A stretch of DNA of 64,000 bases from Mycolicibacterium sp. lyk4-40-TYG-92 (GCF_030209435.1 NZ_JARVRX010000003.1:620001-684000); one strand, 5' to 3'. Counted from the first letter of the stretch, positions 26,142 to 34,531 are shown. Translations and numbers: made by a program. The notes: generated from the sequence alone by a model not told the origin.

Positions 26142-27653
26142 ATGGCGCCACGCCAACGAATAGCTACAGCTGCCGCGCTGATGGCATCTGGGCTGTTGAT
26201 CGCTGGCCTGGGCGGCGCGAACGCCTTCGCTGATACAGCAGCTTCCGGTAGTGGCTCGAGTGGCCACGGAGGCGGAGCGTCCCACGAGGGTACGAAGCCC
26301 GGTGGCAGCTCAACCGCTGGTGGCGGGCAGAAGTCCCCCGCGCGGCCCGCCAAGCCGACGGACGGCCAGTCGCAGACGTCGTCGACCGGCAGTACGGGTT
26401 CGGGCGCGAAAAAGGATAAGCGCGGCGCATTCGGCGGCGTTGCCAAGAGTGGTTCAGAAGCCGGTGGTAATGACCCCGGCAAAACCGGAGAATCCGGCAA
26501 GAATACATCTGAAGGCAATGCCCCCAGCAAACAAAACAATGCCGATTCTCCGGGGCGATCCGAAGATTCTGGGCCGTCAAACCCGGTGGCTGGCGAACAT
26601 CAGCCGTCCACCGGCTCGGCGACCCAGCAGCCGGCGGCCGGTACGACGACCGGCACCACGGCGCCCGGGGCGACCGGCGGGACGAGCCAACCGGAACCGG
26701 CCGCCGCAACCGGCCCGTCGACCGCGATGACCATCCCCGGCATCCGGCTCCCCAGCCTGCCGAACATTCCAAACCTGTTGGGTCTGCCGGCTCTCTCCGG
26801 CCTGCCCAAGCTGCCGGGCCTGCCGGCTCTGCCGACCGGCGGCGTCAAGCCCGGCAGCGGTTCGGACAGCCCGGCATCACCGACAACGTCGCCGACCAAG
26901 ACGCCCGTCAAGGCAACCCCGACCGGAGCGACCACCAGCATCAACCTCATGGGGCTGACGTTCTCGCTGCCGAAGGCAGCCGTCCACACGTCGCCGACCG
27001 GTGCCGTACAGAGCATCGATCTGACGAAGATCCCGCTGGCATCGCTGGTACCGCGGTTGCCGCGGTGGGATCAGCTCCCGCAGCTGCCCGACATGTCGAA
27101 CATCCCGGTGCTGGCGCAGCTCGCCGCGATCCCGGTTTTCGTCCTCGCTCACATCGAGCCGGTCTATGACTTCGTCGCCGGGCTCACCAACGCGACGCTC
27201 GACGCCGCGACGTCGCTGCCGTTCATGCAGACATCGCTGTCGATGCTGAGCGCGCAAGTCGTACCGACCATGAACGTGAATCTCGGGCGCCCCAACCGCA
27301 TGCCCGTGCCGGAGGCAAGCCTGCCGATAACACCGGCACAGGAGGCGCCGGCGTTCTCCGCGCTCAAACTGGACAACCCGGTCGTGGTCAGCGCCCCGGC
27401 GGAAGTCCCGGCGGTCCGGTCACCGCAGCCGACGACGTTCGGTGCCAAGAACGAGATCATCGCTGAACCTGCGTTCCGCGCCGGATATCCTGACTACCTG
27501 CGCGCGGCCGGTCTCAGTGAGGTGGCGGCGGTGGCCGTCCCCGGCTTCACCGGCATCCTCATCCTGACCGGTGCCGGTGGCCTGGTCGGGTACCGGCAGG
27601 CGCGCGCTGGTCACGTGGTCCGCCGCAGCGGCACTGCACGTTTTATGACCTGA
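26142..27653 (+). CDS. secreted/anchored Ser-Gly-Pro-rich protein
   Basis: The protein has 503 residues from ATG 26142, which has GGAGGGG four bases upstream. An alternative ATG at 26124 has no site. A signal peptide (residues 1-32, ending GANAFADTA) is followed by about 200 residues of Gly, Ser, Lys, Pro and Thr, then PGLPALP-type repeats. A folded-looking region with several amphipathic helices follows. A C-terminal hydrophobic segment (VAAVAVPGFTGILILTGAGGLVGY) and basic tail suggest membrane anchoring. It resembles cell-wall structural proteins. The family is not recognised. Confidence 0.75.
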   Translation: MAPRQRIATAAALMASGLLIAGLGGANAFADTAASGSGSSGHGGGASHEGTKPGGSSTAGGGQKSPARPAKPTDGQSQTSSTGSTGSGAKKDKRGAFGGVAKSGSEAGGNDPGKTGESGKNTSEGNAPSKQNNADSPGRSEDSGPSNPVAGEHQPSTGSATQQPAAGTTTGTTAPGATGGTSQPEPAAATGPSTAMTIPGIRLPSLPNIPNLLGLPALSGLPKLPGLPALPTGGVKPGSGSDSPASPTTSPTKTPVKATPTGATTSINLMGLTFSLPKAAVHTSPTGAVQSIDLTKIPLASLVPRLPRWDQLPQLPDMSNIPVLAQLAAIPVFVLAHIEPVYDFVAGLTNATLDAATSLPFMQTSLSMLSAQVVPTMNVNLGRPNRMPVPEASLPITPAQEAPAFSALKLDNPVVVSAPAEVPAVRSPQPTTFGAKNEIIAEPAFRAGYPDYLRAAGLSEVAAVAVPGFTGILILTGAGGLVGYRQARAGHVVRRSGTARFMT

Positions 27654-27714
27654 CGGAATGGTCTGCGGCACAATTGATGGCAACCGTGCCAATCGCAGCG
27701 AAAGGGGGTTCGGC

Positions 27715-28206
27715 ATGCCCGCGAGCCGCCGTGTCACACGCGCAGTCAATTCGGTGCTGGATCTAGCCCCGCGACGTGGTGAAGTCTCACTTGCCCGTCT
27801 CGTCGACGCGGTCAGCGAGGATCGTGGCCGCCCGATCGAGGTGACCATGGCCGACCTGCCGCCCGGGGTCTGCGGGCAGTGGCGCCAGTACAACGACCGC
27901 GACGTGTTTCTTCTCCAGAAGGGTCTCCCAGCCGGAGATCGGACGCTTGCCCATGAGCTCGGCCACCTGGTTCTCGGTCATGAGGGCGTCTCGGTCGTCG
28001 AAGCCGCCCGGGATTCCATGGAACTGGCGAGTTCCGACCTCATCGGTTACATGCTGAATCAGCGGACCGGCTGTATGGGGCCGGCCGGAGAGGAAGCCGA
28101 ACAGGAGGCCGAGGACTTCGCCGCGTTGCTGATCCACCGGCTGGGCCGGCTGCCCTCCGACCGCTCCTCGATTGTCCAGATCCGTCTCGGCGAGGCGTTT
28201 GGTTGA
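27715..28206 (+). CDS. ImmA/IrrE-family metallo-endopeptidase
   Basis: The protein has 163 residues from ATG 27715 with an AAAGGGGG site. The zinc motif HELGH is at residues 80-84 and a downstream EAEQEAEDFAALLI segment supplies the third ligand, as in IrrE and ImmA. These peptidases typically cleave an XRE-type repressor to switch on stress or mobile-element genes. Its stop overlaps the following membrane gene by four bases. The nearest XRE-type regulator is EspR, 1.2 kb away and convergent. Confidence 0.85.
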   Translation: MPASRRVTRAVNSVLDLAPRRGEVSLARLVDAVSEDRGRPIEVTMADLPPGVCGQWRQYNDRDVFLLQKGLPAGDRTLAHELGHLVLGHEGVSVVEAARDSMELASSDLIGYMLNQRTGCMGPAGEEAEQEAEDFAALLIHRLGRLPSDRSSIVQIRLGEAFG

Positions 28207-29363
28207 TCATCTGGGTAATCGCCGGCCTGCTCGGCCTGGCGACCGGCCTGCGTATCGGTTGGGCACTCGTCAACAAACAGTCGCTCGTCAGCGCAGCGAT
28301 GATCGTCGCTCTCGGCAGTCTTGGCTTGGTCGCGGCACTGAACTGGGAGCCGCTCACGCTGCTACTCGACACGATCCTGCACTGGCCGAACGTGTCCAGC
28401 ATGCTCAGCCAGGTCGCGCTGATCGCCTGCGCCGCCGGCAGCTGCGTCATGATCACATCGGCGTCGTCGAGCCGTAAGCCGCTCGCGATCCGCCGGATTG
28501 CCTTGGCGCAGTACAGCGTTGCCGCGGCGATCGCGGCACTCACGCTGGTGCTGTTCTTTCTGACGCCGCGACAGCCTGAAATGGCGCCCGAGGAGTACCT
28601 ACGCCGCAATCTCGGTTCGGGCGGCAACTCGTTGTCGTGGCTGCTGCCGTTGTTGTATGTGCTGCTGGCGCTGACGCTGGTCGCGTGGGCCGGTGTGCGT
28701 AACTCCAACCGGACCCGGCGGGGCCGGGCCCTGTTCGTCTTCAGCGTCGGCATCGTGCTGATCGTGTTGGCCAGCGCCTTCATTTTGTTGCGGGCTGTGG
28801 GCAGCACCCAGTTGGTCGGCGTCGGCGCGGCAGCGACCATCCTCGGCTGCGCCATGCTGGTCGTGGCCAGTGGCTCGCTGCTGCCGAGCGTCGAAGACTG
28901 GTTCGGGGCGCGGCGCGAGCTGCGGACCATCGCTCCGCTGCTGGCCGAATTGAGCCGCCGTCATCCGAATATCGGGATCGGCGTGCGCCCCCGCGGTCCG
29001 CTGCTCTTCCGGGTGGCCGAGCAGATGTCGCTGATCTCCGACGCGCTGTACCTGGAGGCCACCGAGGTTCTGGACGGCGGTGCTGGGGACGGTCAGCGCG
29101 TCGATGTGGCGCCGGATGTCCAGGCGCGGCGGGTGGCCAGCTGGATTTACGACGGACGCAGCGGCCGGCCGAAGGGCGGTTCGCGAACGAGGTTCCCCGG
29201 GCCGAGCTGGCTCAGGCAGCCCGCGACGTATTCGGACCGGGAGTGGATCCTGGCGATTGCCGCGCAGTACCGCGAGCTGGATCGGCAGGGTAAGGCTGAC
29301 GCGACCGGAACCGCCGCCAAGGCGTCCGTCGGTCGGGTGAAAGCAGTACGACCAGCGGATTAA
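28203..29363 (+). CDS. polytopic membrane protein of the MAB_1171c type, paired with ImmA/IrrE
   Basis: The protein has 386 residues from TTG 28203, in a TTGA overlap with the peptidase stop. About seven membrane segments occupy residues 1-235. The remaining 150 residues are cytoplasmic, with LAELSRRHPNIGIGVRPRGP and a basic stretch. Similar proteins travel with XRE regulators and ImmA/IrrE peptidases in actinobacteria and are often called putative transporters without proof. A sensor that gates the peptidase is my inference. Confidence 0.75.
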   Translation: MIIWVIAGLLGLATGLRIGWALVNKQSLVSAAMIVALGSLGLVAALNWEPLTLLLDTILHWPNVSSMLSQVALIACAAGSCVMITSASSSRKPLAIRRIALAQYSVAAAIAALTLVLFFLTPRQPEMAPEEYLRRNLGSGGNSLSWLLPLLYVLLALTLVAWAGVRNSNRTRRGRALFVFSVGIVLIVLASAFILLRAVGSTQLVGVGAAATILGCAMLVVASGSLLPSVEDWFGARRELRTIAPLLAELSRRHPNIGIGVRPRGPLLFRVAEQMSLISDALYLEATEVLDGGAGDGQRVDVAPDVQARRVASWIYDGRSGRPKGGSRTRFPGPSWLRQPATYSDREWILAIAAQYRELDRQGKADATGTAAKASVGRVKAVRPAD

Positions 29364-29411
29364 CGGCATCCGCTGGTCGCAATGTGGTCGAGCCCGGTCG
29401 GGCTAACCGAT

Positions 29412-29810
29412 TCAGCTGTCGAGGTTCTCCTGGCGACGCAGCTCGTCGACCTTGTCGGCGATGTCCTTGCGGGCTTCCGGGGACAGGCCCACGGTGCGAG
29501 CGGCAATGCGGCGGATGCCCTCGTCGCGCATGTTCGCGAGCCAGGTCAGCTCCTTGTCGAGCTTCTCGTAGTACTCGTCGTCGGTGAAGTAGGCCGGCTT
29601 GATCCGGAAGAAGTTGGCAAGCGCGGCCATGGTCGCGACAGACGGGTTGGTCCGGTTGCCCGAACGCAGCTGCGAGAGGTACGGGGCGGACATGGTCACA
29701 CCCTCGGCCTTGAGTGCGGCGATGACCTCTGCAGACGTGTGGGGGCCGCGTCCGGGCGGGTAGACGGTGTCAAACAGCCGGTTCAGCCGGGCGGCGAACG
29801 TCATGCTCAT
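29412..29810 (-). CDS. espR: nucleoid-associated ESX-1 regulator EspR
   Basis: The protein has 132 residues from ATG 29810, with GGAGGA eight bases upstream. The N-terminal XRE-type helix-turn-helix contains TMSAPYLSQLRSGNRTNP and the dimerising C-terminal helices begin KLDKELTWLANMRDEGIRR. These are nearly identical to the EspR I know. EspR binds DNA cooperatively, loops it and activates espACD and other envelope genes. The unusually long upstream gap fits autoregulation. It is convergent with the peptidase-membrane pair. Confidence 0.95.
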   Translation of the reverse strand: MSMTFAARLNRLFDTVYPPGRGPHTSAEVIAALKAEGVTMSAPYLSQLRSGNRTNPSVATMAALANFFRIKPAYFTDDEYYEKLDKELTWLANMRDEGIRRIAARTVGLSPEARKDIADKVDELRRQENLDS

Positions 29811-30257
29811 CGGTTATTCCTCCACTTAGCGATATCTGCAGGCGTCAGTGTCACTATTTGCTGACTATCGTAGCGAGAGTTGCGCCGAGAGCCAAGTGCA
29901 AACCACGGAAAACTCGGTTCAGCTACCAAATTTGTCGGTTCAAAGGGCTGCGAGCTGGGGTTCTGAGGGGGATCCCCGTGCCTGACCCGCAGCCTGATGA
30001 GGCAAATTTTGACGCATATGCTATTTTGCCCGGACCTCGACTGCACGTCGCGTCACAGGCTCGGTCGGGCAGTGGGCGATTCAGCAATCCGGGTACGGGG
30101 CGGTCGGTGTCGTCCAAAGTGTTTGCCGTCAGCGTACCGGCGGTTAACCGGAGTGGCGGGATGCGGCAACCGCCCACGCTGCAAGGACGGCGCGCAACGC
30201 CGCGGGGCGGTGACGTGCGGAAATGGCCGACTTCTTTGCTGTTAATCCGCTGTTGGG
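29811..30257 (-). promoter_or_regulatory. long espR upstream region with EspR-like sites
   Basis: No gene is visible in these 447 bases. Three matches to TTTGC[TC][GA], the EspR consensus I recall, occur at 29857-29863, 30122-30128 and 30235-30241, all on the plus strand. In this GC-rich genome fewer than one would be expected by chance. The region is locally AT-richer near 29850-30030. Confidence 0.5.
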
Positions 30258-30791
30258 TCAGGCGGCAAGCAGCATCGCCAGAATCGCCGTATCGGGGTGG
30301 CTGATGGGATCCACGCCCACCCTGCTGACCATCGAGGTGATTGTGCCGTCCGCTTCGGCCTCGACCCAGGCGGCTCGATGATCCAGTCCCAGGTAAGGCA
30401 GTCCCGGCAAGAGCAGGCATCCGGACGCGGCGCCCCGGCACTCGGGGAGGGACGGTGTCGTCTCGGCGGGCGGGTGGAGCATCAGCAGCGCCGTCGGCTG
30501 GTGATCGGCGAAGTATCCGGGTGGCACCGCTGCTTCGCCAACAACGGGACCTTCGGCCAGAACGAGACCGACGGTTCCTGGCTGTGGATGTTCTGGCAGT
30601 TCTTCCCGCGTGCCGAAGATGGTGGTGGTTGCCAGCAAGCCGGGCAGTGAGGCGACCCGAACGGCGACCATCAGTAGCTGGGCCCACTCTTTGGTGGAAT
30701 CCGGCCACCGACCGGAGACCACGAACCCCTTCAACGCGCCGCCGGAATGGAACGGCGCAATCTCAACGGCTTGGCCAGACCCGCTCTCCAT
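30258..30791 (-). CDS. conserved hypothetical protein, Rv3847-like
   Basis: The protein has 177 residues, the length I recall for Rv3847, and sits between espR and sodA as there. It has no signal or membrane segment. A central RVASLPGLLATTTIFGTREELP stretch and a C-terminal acidic segment with SHPDTAILAMLLAA are seen. It ends 447 bases before espR on the same strand. The function is unknown. Confidence 0.8.
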   Translation of the reverse strand: MESGSGQAVEIAPFHSGGALKGFVVSGRWPDSTKEWAQLLMVAVRVASLPGLLATTTIFGTREELPEHPQPGTVGLVLAEGPVVGEAAVPPGYFADHQPTALLMLHPPAETTPSLPECRGAASGCLLLPGLPYLGLDHRAAWVEAEADGTITSMVSRVGVDPISHPDTAILAMLLAA

Positions 30792-30808
30792 GGCTGCCTC
30801 CGGTGCTC

Positions 30809-30847
30809 AATCAGCAATCGTGCCGATACGACAGTGGATCGCTGATT
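30809..30847. promoter_or_regulatory. inverted repeat upstream of the Rv3847-like gene
   Basis: AATCAGCAATC at 30809-30819 and GATCGCTGATT at 30837-30847 match at ten of eleven positions around a 17-base gap, just before the start at 30791. An operator is likely. Confidence 0.4.
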
Positions 30848-30958
30848 CCAGGGTGCGGCAGTGACGGGTTAGCACGCAAGAGCGCCCGAGTGCCAGAAGT
30901 GTCACGTGAGCTGGAAGTGGCTTTCGGCTCGCGCGGTGCGGGCTTCGGTGGTAACGAG

Positions 30959-30992
30959 AACGGGGCGCCGCGCACAAGCGCGACGCCCCGTT
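30959..30992 (-). terminator. sodA terminator
   Basis: A nine-base stem (30959-30967 with 30984-30992) is topped by a second stem (30969-30973 with 30978-30982) and an ACAA loop. It starts 17 bases after the sodA stop on the minus strand. Confidence 0.75.
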
Positions 30993-31008
30993 GCCCGGAA
31001 ACGCGAGA

Positions 31009-31632
31009 TCAGCCGAAGATCAGACCGTTGGTCTTGGTCGTCGCCGCGGCGAAGCGCTCCTGCACGTCGGCCCAGTTAACGACGTTCCAGAAGGCCTTGA
31101 CGTAGTCCGCCTTGACGTTCTTGTACTGCAGGTAGAAGGCGTGCTCCCACATGTCGACCTGCAGCAGCGGGATGATGCCGAGCGGCACGTTGGCCTGCTG
31201 GTCGTACAGCTGGAAGGTCAGGAGGCGGCCGCCGAGGCTGTCGTAGCCCAGCACTGCCCAGCCCGAGCCCTGCAGGCCATTGGCGGCCGCGGTGAACTGC
31301 GCGCGGAACTTGTCGAACGAGCCGAACTGGTCGTCGATGGCCTGCGCCAGTTCGCCGGTCGGCTTGTCGCCACCGTTGGGGGACAGGTTCTTCCACCAGA
31401 TCGAGTGGTTGACGTGGCCGCCGAGGTGGAAGGCCAGGTTCTTCTCGTTCAGAAAGATCGCGGCGTGGTCGTCGCCGGCCCGCGCCTCTTCAAGCTTGGC
31501 CACCGCATCGTTGACGCCCTTGACGTAGGCCGCGTGGTGCTTGCTGTGGTGGATTTCGTTGATCTGACCGGAGATGTGCGGCTCCAGAGCGCCGTAGTCG
31601 TAGTCCAGTTCCGGCAGGGTGTACTCAGCCAC
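31009..31632 (-). CDS. sodA: superoxide dismutase [Fe/Mn]
   Basis: The protein has 207 residues from GTG 31632 with GGAAGG upstream. Metal ligands sit in [26 protein letters not shown] and [12 protein letters not shown], the standard Fe/Mn-SOD pattern. Fe versus Mn preference cannot be settled by eye. There is no signal peptide, yet mycobacterial homologs are partly extracellular through SecA2. It dismutates superoxide and is normally one of the most abundant proteins. Confidence 0.97.
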   Translation of the reverse strand: MAEYTLPELDYDYGALEPHISGQINEIHHSKHHAAYVKGVNDAVAKLEEARAGDDHAAIFLNEKNLAFHLGGHVNHSIWWKNLSPNGGDKPTGELAQAIDDQFGSFDKFRAQFTAAANGLQGSGWAVLGYDSLGGRLLTFQLYDQQANVPLGIIPLLQVDMWEHAFYLQYKNVKADYVKAFWNVVNWADVQERFAAATTKTNGLIFG

Positions 31633-31776
31633 AGGATTCCTTCCTTAGATGATCGCGTGCGGGATCAACGACCCTAGTTGGGGTTCGTCCACAGATCCGA
31701 GACCACATTGCTCCATCCCCGCGCGCACCGCAAGGACACCCCCGTAACAGGGGTGGGAACAGCGCCTGTTGGGCCT

Positions 31777-31932
31777 TTAGACCAGAACGATCAGAACGAG
31801 CACGACGAGCAGGAACAACGCGATGATGCCGGCGCGGACACACGCGACGAGTTGGCTGTGGGTGCGCGATGGAAACGCGGATTGCCACTCCGGCGATGCG
31901 CCCGATCCCGGACGCAACGGATGTGCCGCCAT
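31777..31932 (-). CDS. 51-residue single-span membrane protein
   Basis: ATG 31932 has AGGGAG six bases upstream. A polar N terminus is followed by one strong membrane helix (AGIIALFLLVVLVLIVLV), which ends the protein. It lies 144 bases upstream of sodA on the same strand. No family recognised; it resembles the small membrane proteins missed by annotation. Confidence 0.5.
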   Translation of the reverse strand: MAAHPLRPGSGASPEWQSAFPSRTHSQLVACVRAGIIALFLLVVLVLIVLV

Positions 31933-31993
31933 TGCATACTCCCTGACCTGCCAGAACAACCCTGAGTTCCCGATTTCGAGCGGAGTGAGGATT

Positions 31994-32014
31994 GTCACAA
32001 CCCGATGTTGTGAC
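31994..32014. promoter_or_regulatory. dyad GTCACAAC-5-GTTGTGAC
   Basis: A perfect 8-bp inverted repeat about 60 bases upstream of the start at 31932. The arms are in the opposite order to a CRP site (TGTGA-6-TCACA), so another regulator is implied. Confidence 0.5.
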
Positions 32015-32131
32015 GCCGATCATAGCCGTTTGCCAGCGGGGCGGGGAAATCGGGCGCCATCGGCGGCGGGTCCGGTCTTCGGCCCCAGAAGTACTTAGCT
32101 CGCCAAGCTTTTTCGCTCACGCCGCGTGTCG

Positions 32132-32149
32132 CCCTGTTGATCAACAGGG
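32132..32149. promoter_or_regulatory. perfect 18-bp palindrome CCCTGTTGATCAACAGGG
   Basis: Every base pairs with its symmetry mate with no spacer. The TTGATCAA core could serve as an operator. As RNA it has no loop, so it is not a good terminator. Confidence 0.55.
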
Positions 32150-32164
32150 ACCAATGGCCCTTGT

Positions 32165-32263
32165 TTATCCCCAGTCAATATCCCGTTCGGCGCGCTGTGG
32201 CCGGTACGGCCGCCAGCGGGCGTCACGCCGCCCTGTGGATGAACCTGTGGAAACTGTGGATAG
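32165..32263. other. cluster of DnaA-box-like sequences
   Basis: TTATCCCCA (32165-32173) and, in reverse orientation, TGTGGATGA (32234-32242), TGTGGAAAC (32246-32254) and TGTGGATAG (32255-32263) lie within 100 bases. The first and last differ from TTATCCACA/TGTGGATAA at one position. No replication gene is adjacent, so this is not oriC itself. Confidence 0.4.
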
Positions 32264-32326
32264 TTCTCCGATTGCTGTCATGGCGTGCTGTGGTCGCGCG
32301 AGTGCTACCCGTGCCAGCATGTACGC

Positions 32327-32668
32327 ATGGACGATGTGCACGTGCCCCAGATTGACGTCGATCAGTTGCCCACCGAGTTCGACTCGGCGGCGGTCCTGCT
32401 CGACGTGCGGGAAGACGATGAGTGGGCCCGTGGCCACGCCGCAGGCGCGCAGCACATCCCGATGAGCGAGGTGCCCGCCCGGCTGGGGGAGATCGACGGC
32501 GATGCCGCGCTGTACGTCATCTGCCATGCCGGTGGCCGGTCGCTGAAGGTCTCGCACTACCTGGCACGCAACGGGTTCGAGCCGACCAACGTCAACGGCG
32601 GCATGCTGGCCTGGGCCGGGGCCGGTCGCGCGATCGTCACCGACGACGGCGCCCCCGGCGCAGTCTGA
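32327..32668 (+). CDS. rhodanese-like sulfurtransferase
   Basis: The protein has 113 residues from ATG 32327, a single rhodanese domain. AVLLDVREDDEWARGHAAGA is the N-terminal signature and VICHAGGRS holds the catalytic Cys at the start of its six-residue loop, the usual C-x4-R/S type. It would carry a persulfide for sulfur relay or detoxification. The start has little room for a ribosome-binding site and may be leaderless. The next gene begins 20 bases later. Confidence 0.88.
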   Translation: MDDVHVPQIDVDQLPTEFDSAAVLLDVREDDEWARGHAAGAQHIPMSEVPARLGEIDGDAALYVICHAGGRSLKVSHYLARNGFEPTNVNGGMLAWAGAGRAIVTDDGAPGAV

Positions 32669-32688
32669 CTGGCCCGTAGGCTGGTTCC

Positions 32689-33678
32689 GTGATCCAGGTC
32701 TGTTCCCGGTGCTCGACGCGTTGGAACGTGCGTGATCGCCAGCGCCAGTGGTGCCCCCGCTGCCGCGGTCCGCTGCTGGCACCCGCCGCGGAGACGCCGG
32801 CCGCCGGGCAGACGAAGTCGGCGCGCGGATATCGCTGGATCGCCGTCCGGCCGGGTCCGGCACCGAAGCCGCGGCGGCACCAACCGCCGCTGGGGCCGAC
32901 CCCGCATTACGACCACATTCCGCGCTGGGGCCTGACCGAAGAGTTCGCCGAGGCCCCCGGGCAGGCCGTCGAGCAGGAGCAGGCGCATCGTGGCCCGTCG
33001 ACCGCCGTGGTGCAGACGGTTGCGGCCATCACGATGATCGCGCTCGGCGCCGCCGCGCTGATGCACGTCGTGCGCTACGTCCTGCTGCTGATCAACCGCA
33101 CGGTGCTGCTCAACCCGTGGGTGGCACTCGCGGGCAGCTGGCTCGGTGTCGCGGCCAGCGTCGTCGCGTTGTTCGCGGTACTGGCGACGGCGATCGTGTT
33201 CACCAACTGGCTGATCGCCCGCCGCGCGGCGGCCTACCACCGCGCGGGCACCACCGAGCCCCGCCGCCGCTGGGTGCTGTGGGTCGGCTGCCTCGTCCCG
33301 GTGGTCAACATGTTCCTCGCGCCGGTGTTCGTCACCGAGATGGCCACAGCCGAGAACCGCATACGCACGTTGCGCCGCCCGATCGGCATCTGGTGGGCGA
33401 TCTGGGCCGTTTCGGGTCTGGTCGTCGTCTGGTCCATCGTGGGCATGTTCGCGACCGACCCGCAGGGCATCGCCGACAGCACCGAGGTGACGGTCCTCGC
33501 GTACCTGATGGGCATGCTGGCGCTGGCGCTGGTGCTGCGCGTCTATCACGCCTTCGAACGGACGCAGGCCGACGCACCCGCACAGCGTTGGGTCGTCGTG
33601 GGCGCCGAGCAAACCGAAGAATCAGGTGCCCAATCGGCGGTTCCGGTTGAGCCCACACCGGAGGAACCGGCAGCATAG
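32689..33678 (+). CDS. DUF4328 membrane protein with N-terminal zinc ribbon
   Basis: The protein has 329 residues. The first 30 contain CSRCSTRW and CPRCRGP, a four-Cys zinc ribbon. A basic Pro-rich linker follows, then about five membrane segments between residues 105 and 290 with the DUF4328 pattern (WVALAGSWLGVAAS, WLIARRAAAYHRAG, VVNMFLAPVFVTEM). The role is unknown; a membrane sensor is plausible. It ends four bases before the glycerophosphodiesterase gene. Confidence 0.85.
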   Translation: MIQVCSRCSTRWNVRDRQRQWCPRCRGPLLAPAAETPAAGQTKSARGYRWIAVRPGPAPKPRRHQPPLGPTPHYDHIPRWGLTEEFAEAPGQAVEQEQAHRGPSTAVVQTVAAITMIALGAAALMHVVRYVLLLINRTVLLNPWVALAGSWLGVAASVVALFAVLATAIVFTNWLIARRAAAYHRAGTTEPRRRWVLWVGCLVPVVNMFLAPVFVTEMATAENRIRTLRRPIGIWWAIWAVSGLVVVWSIVGMFATDPQGIADSTEVTVLAYLMGMLALALVLRVYHAFERTQADAPAQRWVVVGAEQTEESGAQSAVPVEPTPEEPAA

Positions 33679-33682
33679 GACC

Positions 33683-34528
33683 ATGGGCTCGGACGGGCAG
33701 GACGGCACACTCGGTCACCCATTCGTGGTGGCACACCGTGGCGCATCGGCCGAGCGGCCCGAGCACACGCTGGCGGCGTACGAGCTGGCCCTGAGCCAAG
33801 GCGCCGACGGCCTCGAATGCGATGTCCGGCTGACCAGGGACGGCCACCTGGTGTGCGTGCACGACCGCAAGGTGGACCGCACGTCCAACGGCACCGGCCT
33901 GGTCAGCGAGATGAGTCTGGCGCAGCTGCGCGAATTGGATTACGGCGCATGGCATCCCAGCCGGGCCGACGGCGGCCAGAGTTCGGCCGGGCTGCTCACC
34001 CTCGACGACCTGATCCGGCTGGCGCTGGACTGGGGCCGGCCGGTGAAGCTGTTCATCGAGACCAAGCATCCCGTGCGGTACGGCGCGCTGGTGGAGAGCA
34101 AGGTGCTCGCACTGCTGCACCGGTACGGCATCGCGGCACCGGCGTCCGCCGATCTCGCGCGCGCCGTCGTGATGTCGTTCTCGGCGGCGGCGGTGTGGCG
34201 GATCCGCCGTGCCGCACCGATGCTGCCGACGGTGCTGCTCGGCGAGACGTCCCGGTACCTGGGCGGCAGCGCGGCGACGACGGTCGGCGCGACGGCAGTG
34301 GGCCCGTCCATCACCACGCTGCGCGAGCACCCCGAACTGGTCGACCATGCCGCCGCGCACGGGCGTGCGTTGTACTGCTGGACCGTCGACCACTACGAGG
34401 ACGTGCGCTACTGCGCGGATCTCGGTGTCGGATGGGTCGCCACCAATCACCCCGGCCGGACCAAGGACTGGTTGCAGAACGGGTTGACCGGCGCGGGCCG
34501 GGACGCCGGCCAGGACGCGGAGGCCTGA
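33683..34528 (+). CDS. glpQ1: glycerophosphodiester phosphodiesterase
   Basis: The protein has 281 residues from ATG 33683, four bases after the DUF4328 stop. VAHRGASAERPEHTLAAYE holds the catalytic His and metal Glu. GLECDVRLTRDGHLVCVHD supplies the other metal ligands and second catalytic His. The C-terminal DLGVGWVATNHPGR closes the TIM barrel. It hydrolyses glycerophosphodiesters from phospholipid turnover to glycerol 3-phosphate and an alcohol. No signal peptide is seen. It converges on bfrB with three bases between. Confidence 0.93.
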   Translation: MGSDGQDGTLGHPFVVAHRGASAERPEHTLAAYELALSQGADGLECDVRLTRDGHLVCVHDRKVDRTSNGTGLVSEMSLAQLRELDYGAWHPSRADGGQSSAGLLTLDDLIRLALDWGRPVKLFIETKHPVRYGALVESKVLALLHRYGIAAPASADLARAVVMSFSAAAVWRIRRAAPMLPTVLLGETSRYLGGSAATTVGATAVGPSITTLREHPELVDHAAAHGRALYCWTVDHYEDVRYCADLGVGWVATNHPGRTKDWLQNGLTGAGRDAGQDAEA

Positions 34529-34531
34529 CGG

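Larger units (their letters stand above)
31933..32326. other. gene-free gap with dyad, palindrome and DnaA-like boxes
   Basis: This 394-base stretch between the divergent small membrane gene and the rhodanese gene contains no believable coding frame. It holds a dyad at 31994-32014, a perfect 18-bp palindrome at 32132-32149 and four TGTGGA/TTATCC-type boxes at 32165-32263, each listed separately. Confidence 0.6.

Noticed and set aside
32165..32263. Calling the DnaA-like boxes the chromosomal origin
   Set aside because: dnaA, dnaN and rpmH are not next to it; only a cluster of boxes is seen.
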